A stretch of 64,000 nucleotides of DNA from Methylobacterium sp. (lineage in GTDB: Bacteria > Pseudomonadota > Alphaproteobacteria > Rhizobiales > Beijerinckiaceae): positions 1 to 64,000 of the forward strand of contig JADCBP010000014.1 in NCBI GenBank assembly GCA_020253445.1. Reading direction: 5' to 3'. A program made the translations under genes and the position numbers. Shown here piece by piece: positions 16,146-23,564 of this stretch (position 1 is the stretch's first letter; each line of letters starts with the position of its first letter). A model generated the notes under the pieces. It saw only the letters and a program-made list of their open reading frames with translations, was not told where the DNA came from and did no database searches.

Positions 16146-17626
16146 ACAACCCGGCCTTTTCGAAAGTCTTGATCGCCAATCGCGGCGAGATTGCCTGCCG
16201 GGTGATCCGAACGCTGGATGCGATGGGCATCGCTTCGGCGGCGGTTCACCATCCGGCGGAAGCCGCGGCCCGGCATGTCCGGATGGCCGGCGAGGCAGTG
16301 GCGATCCATGGCGACACCCCGGTTGCTGCCTATCTCGACGGGGCGCAAATCATTGCCGCAGCCAAAGCCACGGGTGCAGAGGCGATCCATCCTGGCTATG
16401 GCTTTCTGTCTGAAAATGCGGGTTTCGCGCAGGCTGTCATCGAGGCCGGGTTGACTTTCATCGGTCCGGACCACGCGACCATCGCGCTGATGGGCGACAA
16501 GATTTCCGCCCGCACCTTCGCCGCCGCGATTGGCGTGCCGGTGGCGCCTTCGGTCTTGCCGACGGAGGATCTCGCGGATTTCACGGCCCGGGCGGGGAAG
16601 ATCGGTTTTCCGCTGCTCATCAAGGCGGCGGCGGGTGGTGGCGGCAAGGGCATGATCATTGTCCGCCATGCGGATGAGCTTCAGGCCGCGGCGACGCGGG
16701 CTGCCAGTGAGGCGCTGCGCTATTTCCGGGATGGCCGGATTTATGCGGAGACTTATGTTGACGCCCCGCGCCATATCGAGGTGCAGGTGCTGGGCGATGG
16801 CGAGGGTGGCGTGATCCACCTCCATGAGCGCGAATGCTCGGTGCAGCGCCGTTTCCAGAAGATCATCGAGGAAGCGCCGGCACCTGACCTTCCGCCATCC
16901 CTGCGGGAGGAGATTTGCGCCGCTGCGTTGCGCATTGCCATGGCGGCGCGCTATCGCAATGCCGGCACGGTGGAGTTCATCCTGGGCGCGGATGGCCGGT
17001 TCTTTTTCCTGGAGATGAATACCCGGCTGCAGGTCGAGCATCCGGTGACCGAGATGATCACCGGGATCGATCTCGTCCGGGCGCAGATCGAGATTGCGGC
17101 CGGTGCCGCTCTGCCGGCGGCCCTGCCGGCCCCGCGCATTTCCGGCCATGCCATCGAATGCCGGATCTGCGCGGAAGACCCGGCCCGGGACTTCCTGCCG
17201 GAATCGGGGCGGATCGGCCGGCTCGCTTTCCCGACCGCGCCCTGGCTGCGATTCGAGCATGGCCTGACCGAGGGGCAGGCGATCACCGCGGATTTCGACC
17301 CGATGCTGGCCAAGCTGGTGTCGCATGGGCCAGATCGTGAGACGGCGATCAACCGCATGATCGAGGCCTTGAAGCAACTCACCCTGCTCGGGGTGACCAC
17401 CAATATCGATTATCTGATCCGCGTGCTGGATCACCCCGCTTTCCGGGCCGGAGATCTTCATACCGGCTTTGTCAGCGCGCATGGCGCGGCCCTGGCCTTG
17501 CCGCCAACGGGCCGGCAGGCACGGGACCATGCCGCCATTCTCGCCGCGCTGGGATGCCGGGAATTCGCCGAACTCGTCTTCGCCACGCCCGAGCCCTATG
17601 CCAGCATGGGCTTCTGGAGGAATTGA
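16142..17626 (+). CDS. Stand-alone biotin carboxylase subunit of an acyl-CoA carboxylase
   Basis: This 494-residue protein is a complete biotin carboxylase: LIANRGEIACRVIRT at the start, GFLSENAGFAQAV, the ATP-grasp glycine-rich loop KAAAGGGGKGM, HIEVQVLGDG, ERECSVQRRFQKIIEEAPAP and the catalytic stretch EMNTRLQVEHPVTEM. It ends shortly after the biotin-carboxylase C-domain, with no carrier domain. In methylcrotonyl- and geranyl-CoA carboxylases the alpha subunit (about 650 residues) normally fuses both; here the biotin carrier is the next gene, 4 nt downstream. It overlaps the atuA-like gene by ATGA. It carboxylates the carrier biotin using ATP and bicarbonate. Confidence 0.93.
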   Translation: MNNPAFSKVLIANRGEIACRVIRTLDAMGIASAAVHHPAEAAARHVRMAGEAVAIHGDTPVAAYLDGAQIIAAAKATGAEAIHPGYGFLSENAGFAQAVIEAGLTFIGPDHATIALMGDKISARTFAAAIGVPVAPSVLPTEDLADFTARAGKIGFPLLIKAAAGGGGKGMIIVRHADELQAAATRAASEALRYFRDGRIYAETYVDAPRHIEVQVLGDGEGGVIHLHERECSVQRRFQKIIEEAPAPDLPPSLREEICAAALRIAMAARYRNAGTVEFILGADGRFFFLEMNTRLQVEHPVTEMITGIDLVRAQIEIAAGAALPAALPAPRISGHAIECRICAEDPARDFLPESGRIGRLAFPTAPWLRFEHGLTEGQAITADFDPMLAKLVSHGPDRETAINRMIEALKQLTLLGVTTNIDYLIRVLDHPAFRAGDLHTGFVSAHGAALALPPTGRQARDHAAILAALGCREFAELVFATPEPYASMGFWRN

Positions 17627-17630
17627 CGTG

Positions 17631-18119
17631 ATGCCCTTTACGCTCCTCCTCGATGGCGAGCCCTGCGAGATCGAGATCCTGGCCCGGCAGCCGCGGCTTC
17701 TGCTGGCGGTCAATGGCCGGACCTATCTGGTCGAGCCCAAGGCTGGCGATGGCATGGTGCGGATCGATGGCGAAACGGTTGCCTTTGCCCGCGCCGAGAT
17801 CGGCGAGACGCAGTTCTTGCGGATTGCCGGGCGCACCCATGTGGCGCAGCTGGCGCGCCAGGGTGGCGCCGGGGGCGGCGGGGGCAGCGGTGTCAATGCC
17901 GTGAAGGCGCCGATGCCGGGCCTCGTCATCCGGGTCCACAAGCAGGCGGGGGAAGCGGTGGTGCGGGGGGAAGCCGTGATCACCATCGAAAGCATGAAGC
18001 TGCAGATGGCCCTGAACGCGCCGCGGGATGGCGTGATCGCCACGCTGCTGGCGGAGGAGGGCGGCAGCTTCGACAAGGATGCCGTGCTGGCGCTGCTGGT
18101 CAGCCTCGAGGGGGAATGA
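17631..18119 (+). CDS. Biotin carboxyl carrier protein, separate subunit
   Basis: This 162-residue protein starts at ATG 17631, with a CTGGAGG ribosome site at 17614-17620; a GTG at 17628 is a possible alternative. The first 80 residues match the small domain that links biotin carboxylase and carrier in methylcrotonyl-CoA carboxylase-type alpha subunits. A GGAGGGGGSG hinge follows, then a biotinyl domain (PMPGLVIRVHKQAGEAV) with the biotinylation motif ESMKLQM, Lys near residue 124. Serine replaces the usual Ala in EAMKM. It shuttles carboxyl-biotin between the enzymes encoded on either side. Its stop overlaps the carboxyltransferase start (ATGA). Confidence 0.92.
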   Translation: MPFTLLLDGEPCEIEILARQPRLLLAVNGRTYLVEPKAGDGMVRIDGETVAFARAEIGETQFLRIAGRTHVAQLARQGGAGGGGGSGVNAVKAPMPGLVIRVHKQAGEAVVRGEAVITIESMKLQMALNAPRDGVIATLLAEEGGSFDKDAVLALLVSLEGE

Positions 18120-19729
18120 CGATGGATCGCCTGCAATCGACGATCAGCGTTTCCAGCGAGGCCTTCCGCCGCCATGACGCCCATAACCGACGATTGGTGG
18201 CGGAATTACGCGCCAGGCAGGAGGCCGCGCGGCATCAGCGCCCGGCACGCGATCTCGAGCGGCTGGCCCGGCAGAAAAAGATGCCGGCCCGGCAGCGGAT
18301 CGAAAAGCTGCTTGATCCCGGCACGCCTTTTCTCGAACTCTCCACCCTTGCCGCCAACATGGCCTATGGCGGCGAGGCCCCTTCGGCCAGTTCGATTGTC
18401 GGCATCGGCGTGGTGGCTGGTCGTGAGGTCATGATCCGCGCCGATGACCCGACGGTGAAGGGCGGTGCCTGGTATCCGCTGACGATGAAGAAGATTGTCC
18501 GCGCGCTGGATATCGCGATGGAGAATCGCCTGCCGGTGATTCATCTGTGCGATTCTGCGGGAGGTTTCCTGCCGCTGCAATCCGAATTGTTCCCGGACAA
18601 ATACGTTGGCGGGCGGATTTTCCGAAATCAGTCCTTGTTGTCGAAAATGGGCGTCAAGCAGCTGGCGCTGGTTTTCGGGCATTGCACGGCTGGCGGCGCC
18701 TATATTCCCGGCCTTTCGGATTACAGCGTCATTGTCCGGGGCAGTGGCGCAGTGTTCCTGGGCGGGCCGCCGCTGGTCAAGGCGGCAACCGGCGAGGAAG
18801 TGACGGTCGAAGAACTCGGCGGTGCAGAGATGCATACCAGTGTTTCCGGCACGTGCGACTGGCCGGCCGATAATGAGGAACATGCCATTGCCCTCGGCCG
18901 CGAGATCGTCGCGCAATGGGACCGCCCGAAGAAATGGGAGGCGCAATGGCAGGCGCCTGAGCCGCCCCTCCATGATCCGACGGAACTCTACGGAATCATT
19001 CCGGACGACATCAAGACCAGCTTCGACATGCGCGAGGTGATTGCCCGGATTGTCGATGGCAGCCGCTTTCATGAGTACAAGCCGAATTACGGCACCACGC
19101 TGGTTTGCGGCTTCGCCCATATCTGGGGGTTCAAGGTTGGAATACTGGCCAATAACGGCGTGCTTTTCAACGATTCCTCGATCAAGGGCGCACATTTCAT
19201 CGAATTGTGCGACCAGAACAATACGCCGCTGGTCTTCCTCCAGAACATCACGGGTTACATGGTCGGCCGGGAATACGAGCGGCGCGGCATCACCAAGGAT
19301 GGTGCCAAGATGATCATGGCGCAGACCTGCTCGAAAGTGCCGAAATTCACCGTGATGTGCAATGGCTCCTTCGGTGCCGGCAATTACGGCATGTGCGGCC
19401 GCGCCTTTGACGGGCGGTTCCTGTTCACCTGGCCGAATTCGCAGATCGGGGTCATGGGTGGCGAACAGGCGGCGAAGACCCTCGCCGAGGTCAAGATCAA
19501 CCAGATCCGGCGCAATGGTGGCGATGTCGACCCGCAGGAAATCGAGGCGCTGATCAGCCAGACCCGTGCGGCCTATCAGCAGCAGCTCTCGGCCTATTAT
19601 TCCACATCCGAATTGTGGGATGACGGCTTGCTCGACCCTGTCGATACGCGGAATGCGCTCGGCATCGCCATTTCCGTATCCCTCAACGCGCCAATAGGAG
19701 AACCTGGCTATGGCGTCTTCCGGTTCTGA
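18116..19729 (+). CDS. Acyl-CoA carboxylase carboxyltransferase (beta) subunit, methylcrotonyl/geranyl-CoA type
   Basis: This 537-residue carboxyltransferase has the crotonase-like N and C halves: EKLLDPGTPFLELS, DSAGGFLPLQSELFPDK, GHCTAGGAYIPGLSDYSVIV and GGPPLVKAATGEEV in the N half, then NITGYMVGREYERRGITKDG, GSFGAGNYGMCGRAF and WPNSQIGVMGGEQAA in the C half. These blocks are those of MCC-beta/AtuC proteins rather than propionyl-CoA carboxylase. It transfers CO2 from biotin to the gamma carbon of a 3-methyl-2-enoyl-CoA. Its 3' end overlaps the next gene by 20 nt. Whether the substrate is 3-methylcrotonyl-, geranyl- or another CoA cannot be decided by eye. Confidence 0.93.
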   Translation: MTMDRLQSTISVSSEAFRRHDAHNRRLVAELRARQEAARHQRPARDLERLARQKKMPARQRIEKLLDPGTPFLELSTLAANMAYGGEAPSASSIVGIGVVAGREVMIRADDPTVKGGAWYPLTMKKIVRALDIAMENRLPVIHLCDSAGGFLPLQSELFPDKYVGGRIFRNQSLLSKMGVKQLALVFGHCTAGGAYIPGLSDYSVIVRGSGAVFLGGPPLVKAATGEEVTVEELGGAEMHTSVSGTCDWPADNEEHAIALGREIVAQWDRPKKWEAQWQAPEPPLHDPTELYGIIPDDIKTSFDMREVIARIVDGSRFHEYKPNYGTTLVCGFAHIWGFKVGILANNGVLFNDSSIKGAHFIELCDQNNTPLVFLQNITGYMVGREYERRGITKDGAKMIMAQTCSKVPKFTVMCNGSFGAGNYGMCGRAFDGRFLFTWPNSQIGVMGGEQAAKTLAEVKINQIRRNGGDVDPQEIEALISQTRAAYQQQLSAYYSTSELWDDGLLDPVDTRNALGIAISVSLNAPIGEPGYGVFRF

Positions 19730-20318
19730 CCCAATCCGCTACTGGTTCGATTTTGCCTCGCCCTATGCCTATTTCGCGGTGCCCGGCCTGCAGGAGATCG
19801 CGCGGCGGCATGGCCGCCGGATCGAATACCGGCCCCTGCTGCTCTTCGCGGTTTTCCGGGCGCATGGCATCGCTGCGCCGCTCGAGATTCCCGCCCGAAA
19901 GCGCTATTTCTTCAAGGATATGGCACGGTCCGCCGCCTTTGCCGGCCTGCCACTGGCCGAGCCGGTCAAGATACCCTTCGCGTCCCATCTTGCGGCACGC
20001 CTGTTCTACGGCCTGGCTGCCGAACAGCCAAACCTTGCCGAAGCCTATGTCCAGGCGGTGCTGAGCCGGTTTTTCGGCCAGGGCGAGGACATCGCCTCCG
20101 TGCCAGCCTTGCAGGCGGTTCTGGGCGGCTTGGGAGTCGATCCCGCGCGGGCGGAGGCCCTGATCGCGGCCGGGCGAGACCGATTGTCGGCCTCGGTCGA
20201 GGAGGCGGTGGCCGAAGGGGTGATCGGTTCGCCCTATACGGTGGTGGATGGCGAAGGCTATTTCGGCGCCGACAGGCTGCCGCAGATCGCATGGCGCCTC
20301 GCCCGCGCGGAGAAATGA
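19710..20318 (+). CDS. 2-hydroxychromene-2-carboxylate isomerase-like (kappa-class GST/DsbA family) protein
   Basis: This 202-residue thioredoxin-fold protein has the HCCA-isomerase N-terminus YWFDFASPYAYFAVPGL (the Ser in the SPY motif binds glutathione), the helical insert, and the C-terminal GVIGSPYTVVDGEGYFGADR with cis-Pro region and GxDR ending. HCCA isomerases act on polycyclic-aromatic intermediates, but relatives occur widely in CoA-thioester catabolic operons with unknown roles, possibly glutathione-dependent isomerisation. It overlaps the carboxyltransferase gene by 20 nt and the thiolase gene by ATGA, so it is clearly part of the operon. Confidence 0.88.
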   Translation: MASSGSDPIRYWFDFASPYAYFAVPGLQEIARRHGRRIEYRPLLLFAVFRAHGIAAPLEIPARKRYFFKDMARSAAFAGLPLAEPVKIPFASHLAARLFYGLAAEQPNLAEAYVQAVLSRFFGQGEDIASVPALQAVLGGLGVDPARAEALIAAGRDRLSASVEEAVAEGVIGSPYTVVDGEGYFGADRLPQIAWRLARAEK

Positions 20319-21490
20319 CGATGGATGTGTTTGTTCTCGGAGCGGTGCGCTCCGCGATTGGCGGTTTCGGGGGCGGGCTGGCCGGCTTCTCTCCGGCTGC
20401 GCTCGGGGCGGCGGTCGCGAGGGAGGCCATCCGCCGTGCCGGGGTCAGCCCGGATGAGGTGGGCCATGTGGTGATTGGCAATGTCATCCCGACCGGGCCG
20501 GAAGATGCCTATCTTTCCCGTGCGATCGGTCTGGCGGCCGGCATTCCCAGAGAGGTGCCGGCATTGAATGTCAGCCGGCTCTGCGGCAGTGGCGCACAGG
20601 CCCTGGTCTCCGCTGCGCAGGGAATCGCCTTGGGAGATGGAGAGGTCGCGCTCGCCGGGGGCACGGAATGCATGAGTCGCGCGCCGCATTACCTGACTGT
20701 GGCGCGGTTTGGCCAGAAGATGGGCGATGCCGTGCTGGCGGATGGGTTGACCGGCGTGCTGACCGATCCGTTCGGCTCCGGCATCATGGGTGTCACCGCG
20801 GAAAACATAGCCGAACGCTGGGGCCTTAGCCGCGAGATGCAGGATGCCTTCGCGCTGGAAAGCCAGCGCCGGGCCGCCCTTGCTATCGCGAATGGCCACT
20901 TCCGCGACCAGATTCTGCCGCTGGAGACACAGGTTGGACGCAAGACCGTTCTCGTGGAACAGGATGAACATCCCAGGCCGACCACCACGGCGGAACAACT
21001 CGCCAAGCTGCCGACGATCTTCAAGAAGGGCGGCACGGTCACGGCGGGCAACGCCTCCGGCGTCAATGATGGTGCCGCGGCCATCATTCTGGCCTCAGGC
21101 AGGCGAGCCCGTGCGGGCAAGCCTCTTGCGCGGGTTCTCGGTTATGCCCATGCGGGCGTCGATCCCGCGATCATGGGCACGGGGCCGATCCCCGCTGTCC
21201 GGGCGCTGCTGGCCCGGACAGGGCTGAAGGCCGAGGATTTCGACGTCATCGAATCGAACGAGGCCTTCGCCGCACAGGCCCTTTGCGTGAACCGCGAGCT
21301 GGGGCTCGACCCAGCCAAGGTCAACCCGGATGGTGGTGCCATTGCGCTAGGCCATCCGGTCGGAGCGACCGGGGCCATCCTCGTCGTCAAGGCCTTGTCC
21401 TGTCTCCAGCGCACCAACACGCGCAAAGGCCTGATCACGATGTGTATCGGTGGCGGGCAGGGCATCGCCCTGGCGATCGAGCGGGTGTGA
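20315..21490 (+). CDS. Acetyl-CoA acetyltransferase family thiolase
   Basis: This is a 391-residue thiolase. The nucleophile is Cys90 in NVSRLCGSGAQALVSAAQG. The His motif is GGAIALGHPVGATGA and the second Cys lies in MCIGGGQGIALAIERV. NEAFAAQALCVNRELGL is the usual thiolase block. The start ATG at 20315 overlaps the preceding stop (ATGA). It would release acetyl-CoA from a 3-oxoacyl-CoA at the end of the branched-acid pathway. Substrate chain length is not evident. Confidence 0.94.
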   Translation: MTMDVFVLGAVRSAIGGFGGGLAGFSPAALGAAVAREAIRRAGVSPDEVGHVVIGNVIPTGPEDAYLSRAIGLAAGIPREVPALNVSRLCGSGAQALVSAAQGIALGDGEVALAGGTECMSRAPHYLTVARFGQKMGDAVLADGLTGVLTDPFGSGIMGVTAENIAERWGLSREMQDAFALESQRRAALAIANGHFRDQILPLETQVGRKTVLVEQDEHPRPTTTAEQLAKLPTIFKKGGTVTAGNASGVNDGAAAIILASGRRARAGKPLARVLGYAHAGVDPAIMGTGPIPAVRALLARTGLKAEDFDVIESNEAFAAQALCVNRELGLDPAKVNPDGGAIALGHPVGATGAILVVKALSCLQRTNTRKGLITMCIGGGQGIALAIERV

Positions 21491-21544
21491 ATGCCCGCCT
21501 GGGGCCTGCCGGTCCCCGGGTGCTGAAACGGAAGGAGCGACCGG

Positions 21545-22483
21545 ATGAAGACCGCCTTTGGCTGGGACCTTGCGCTGCCGATCATCACGGCGCCGATGTT
21601 CATTGTCTCGGGCCGTGATCTTGTGCTGGAGGCGGTTAATGCCGGCTTTGTCGGCACGTTTCCCGCGCTCAATCTCAGGACCACGGACGAATTCCGCTGC
21701 CGGCTCGAAGAGATCGGGCAGGCGCTGGGCGATCGACCGCCGGAACGGCGGGTCTTCGGGGTGAACCTTGTCGCCCATCATTCCAACCCGCGGCTCGCGG
21801 CGGATCTCGAGGCGGTGGTGGCCGCAAAGGTGCCCCTTGTCATCACCTCACTTGGCGCGGTGAGCGAAATTGCCCGGGCGGTGCAGGGCTATGGCGGCAT
21901 CATCCTGCATGATGTGATCAACCGCCGGCATGCCGAGAAGGCGGCGGAAGCGGGCGTCGATGGCCTTGTGCTGGTCGCTGCCGGCGCGGGTGGTCATGCG
22001 GGGCTGCTGAACCCCTTCGCCTTCATCGCCGAAGTCCGGCAGTTCTTCCGGGGCGCCATTGCGCTGGCCGGCGCTCTATCCACCGGCGCGGATGTTGCCG
22101 CGGCCCTGGCGGCAGGGGCGGATTTCGCCTATATGGGAACGCGCTTTATTGCCACGGCCGAAGCCAATGCCAAGGCGGGTTACCGTGAGATGCTGGCCCG
22201 GAGCGGCACGGATGATGTTGTCTACACCGCTGCAGTCTCCGGGGTGGCTGGCAATTTCCTGGCACCGTCGCTGCGGGCGCATGGGATTGATCCTGCAGCC
22301 CTGACAGCGACGAACAAGCAGGCGATCAAGCTCGATCTCGACCCCAACACGCGGAAATGGGTCGATCTCTGGGCGGCGGGGCAGGGTGTTTCCGCCATTG
22401 CCGATGCGCCGCCCATGGCCGAGTTGGCGCAACGACTGCAGGATGAGTTCGAAGCAGCCCGACGGCGGATCGCGTCGCTTTAG
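21545..22483 (+). CDS. Nitronate monooxygenase-like FMN protein
   Basis: This 312-residue TIM-barrel flavoprotein belongs to the 2-nitropropane dioxygenase/NMO family: PIITAPMFIVSGRDLVLEAV at the start, GVDGLVLVAAGAGGHAG for phosphate binding, GALSTGADVAAALAAGADFAYMGTRF near the FMN phosphate site and SGVAGNFLAPSL. A GGAGCG-type leader (from 21532) precedes the ATG. Such proteins often accompany acyl-CoA degradation genes, where they may be enoyl reductases or detoxify propionate-3-nitronate; the true role is not known. It is the last gene of the plus operon, and its TAG stop is formed by the first bases of a dispersed repeat. Confidence 0.88.
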   Translation: MKTAFGWDLALPIITAPMFIVSGRDLVLEAVNAGFVGTFPALNLRTTDEFRCRLEEIGQALGDRPPERRVFGVNLVAHHSNPRLAADLEAVVAAKVPLVITSLGAVSEIARAVQGYGGIILHDVINRRHAEKAAEAGVDGLVLVAAGAGGHAGLLNPFAFIAEVRQFFRGAIALAGALSTGADVAAALAAGADFAYMGTRFIATAEANAKAGYREMLARSGTDDVVYTAAVSGVAGNFLAPSLRAHGIDPAALTATNKQAIKLDLDPNTRKWVDLWAAGQGVSAIADAPPMAELAQRLQDEFEAARRRIASL

Positions 22484-22588
22484 AGCGGGCTCCGATCGGA
22501 TTGAATCAGACCGCCCGTTCCAATTTCTGATTGTTTCACGCATGTTCCGGCCGAGCGGCTCCCGGTTGACCGCAAGAAAGTGCGACAG
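22481..22588. repeat. Palindromic dispersed repeat, copy 2
   Basis: It begins TAGAGCGGGCTCCGATCGG at the stop codon of the NMO-like gene and shares GATCGGATTGAAT-AGACCG-CCGTTC-(N)-TTTCACGCAT with copy 1 at 561-666, with scattered mismatches. The right part (from about 22550) is more diverged, and the exact right end is uncertain. It carries the TCCGATCGGA palindrome. Confidence 0.7.
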
Positions 22589-22633
22589 GGCAAGAAGGAA
22601 AGAGCGGCCGACCTGCTTGGAAAGTTCTGGCCG

Positions 22634-23425
22634 TTATTCGAATAGGGCAGGGCGCCGGGCGAGGAAGGCGGTAATGCCCTCGCGAAAATCCGCCCCGGCG
22701 GCATGGGCCATGAAGCCGGCCTTTTCCAGATCGAATTGCGCGTCCAACGTCCCGGTCATCGCCGCACGGACGAGCCGCTTGATGCCGGCCTGTGCCTTCC
22801 GGGCGCCGGAGGATAGCTGTTCGGCCAGCGTGAAGGCGCGGTCCATCAGCTGGTCTGGCGGCACCACTTCGTTGACCATGCCGAGCGTCAGGGCCGTTTC
22901 GGCGCTGATGCGCTCGGGCGAGAGCAGGAAGGCCAGCGCCCGTTTGGGGCCGAGCAACTGCGTGACGCTCCAGGAACAGCCACCATCGGGGTTGGTGCCG
23001 ATCTGGGCATAGGCCGATACGAAATGGGCATCCGCCGCGGCAATGCAGAGGTCGGAACCCAAAGCGAGGCTCACCCCGCCCCCGGCCACCGGGCCCTGCA
23101 CGGCAGCGATGACGATCTGATCGCAGACCGCGATCCGCCGCATCGTGCCGTGGAACAGGTCGATGAGGCGGCCTGCCGTCGCGCTGGCATGCTCAAGATC
23201 CGCGGCGAAGGCGGAGAGATCGCCCCCCGCCATGAAGGACCGCCCCTCCCCGGAGAGGATGACGACCCGGATGCCAGCGTCGGCGGTAAGGGCGTCGATT
23301 GCCGCAAGGAGGGCACGGCCCAGCGATTCGTCCAGGGTGTTGAGATTCTTCGGGCGGTTCAGCCGGATATGCCCGATCCGGTCACGACGTTCAACGATGA
23401 CACAGTCTTGATGATGGGCGTTCAT
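22634..23425 (-). CDS. Enoyl-CoA hydratase/isomerase family protein (PaaG/ECI-like)
   Basis: This 263-residue crotonase-fold protein has RLNRPKNLNTLDESLG, RSFMAGGDLSAFAADLE and GPVAGGGVSLALGSDLCIAA, followed by YAQIGTNPDGGCSWSVTQLLG. Both hydratase Glu positions are lost. An Asp is present in the NPDGG loop, as in PaaG-type delta3-delta2 isomerases, so double-bond isomerisation is more likely than hydration. It is transcribed from its own promoter region (23426-23564), just downstream of the tetR gene on the same strand. An isomerase would fit a substrate with pre-existing double bonds. Confidence 0.9.
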   Translation of the reverse strand: MNAHHQDCVIVERRDRIGHIRLNRPKNLNTLDESLGRALLAAIDALTADAGIRVVILSGEGRSFMAGGDLSAFAADLEHASATAGRLIDLFHGTMRRIAVCDQIVIAAVQGPVAGGGVSLALGSDLCIAAADAHFVSAYAQIGTNPDGGCSWSVTQLLGPKRALAFLLSPERISAETALTLGMVNEVVPPDQLMDRAFTLAEQLSSGARKAQAGIKRLVRAAMTGTLDAQFDLEKAGFMAHAAGADFREGITAFLARRPALFE

Positions 23426-23469
23426 TTAGGTTCGTTCCTCATCCAATGCTGCCGGGCCTGAAGATCGCG

Positions 23470-23517
23470 CTTGCAAGAGTGATTGCAAGATTGATTGCAA
23501 GAGTGCTTGCGAGAGAG
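23470..23517. repeat. Four 12-bp tandem repeats upstream of the isomerase gene
   Basis: Units cttgcaagagtg, attgcaagattg, attgcaagagtg and cttgcgagagag follow one another exactly. The core TTGCAA recurs every 12 bp and the first unit holds the palindrome CTTGCAAG. The array lies 45 bp from the start of the downstream isomerase gene, in the intergenic region between it and tetR, so it may be a regulator-binding array. Confidence 0.7.
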
Positions 23518-23549
23518 ACCGCTCTTGAATGAGAAACCACCTCAATGAG

Positions 23550-23558
23550 TGAAATTCA
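23550..23558. promoter_or_regulatory. Putative operator TGAAATTCA
   Basis: The 9-bp palindrome TGAAATTCA at 23550-23558 is identical to the core of the palindrome in the divergent promoter at 13473-13481. It sits between tetR and the isomerase gene it precedes. Reuse of the same motif in two promoters of one locus suggests a common regulator, probably the TetR protein encoded next to it. Confidence 0.4.
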
Positions 23559-23564
23559 ATAATG

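Noticed and set aside
15905-17713. A 602-codon open frame on the minus strand opposite the biotin carboxylase gene
   Set aside because: It mirrors the codon structure of a clear biotin carboxylase on the plus strand; its translation is Arg/Gly/His-rich with no domain, as expected for antisense frames in GC-rich DNA.
22484-22633. A rho-independent terminator after the NMO-like gene
   Set aside because: The palindrome there belongs to the dispersed repeat and is not followed by a clean stem and T run.
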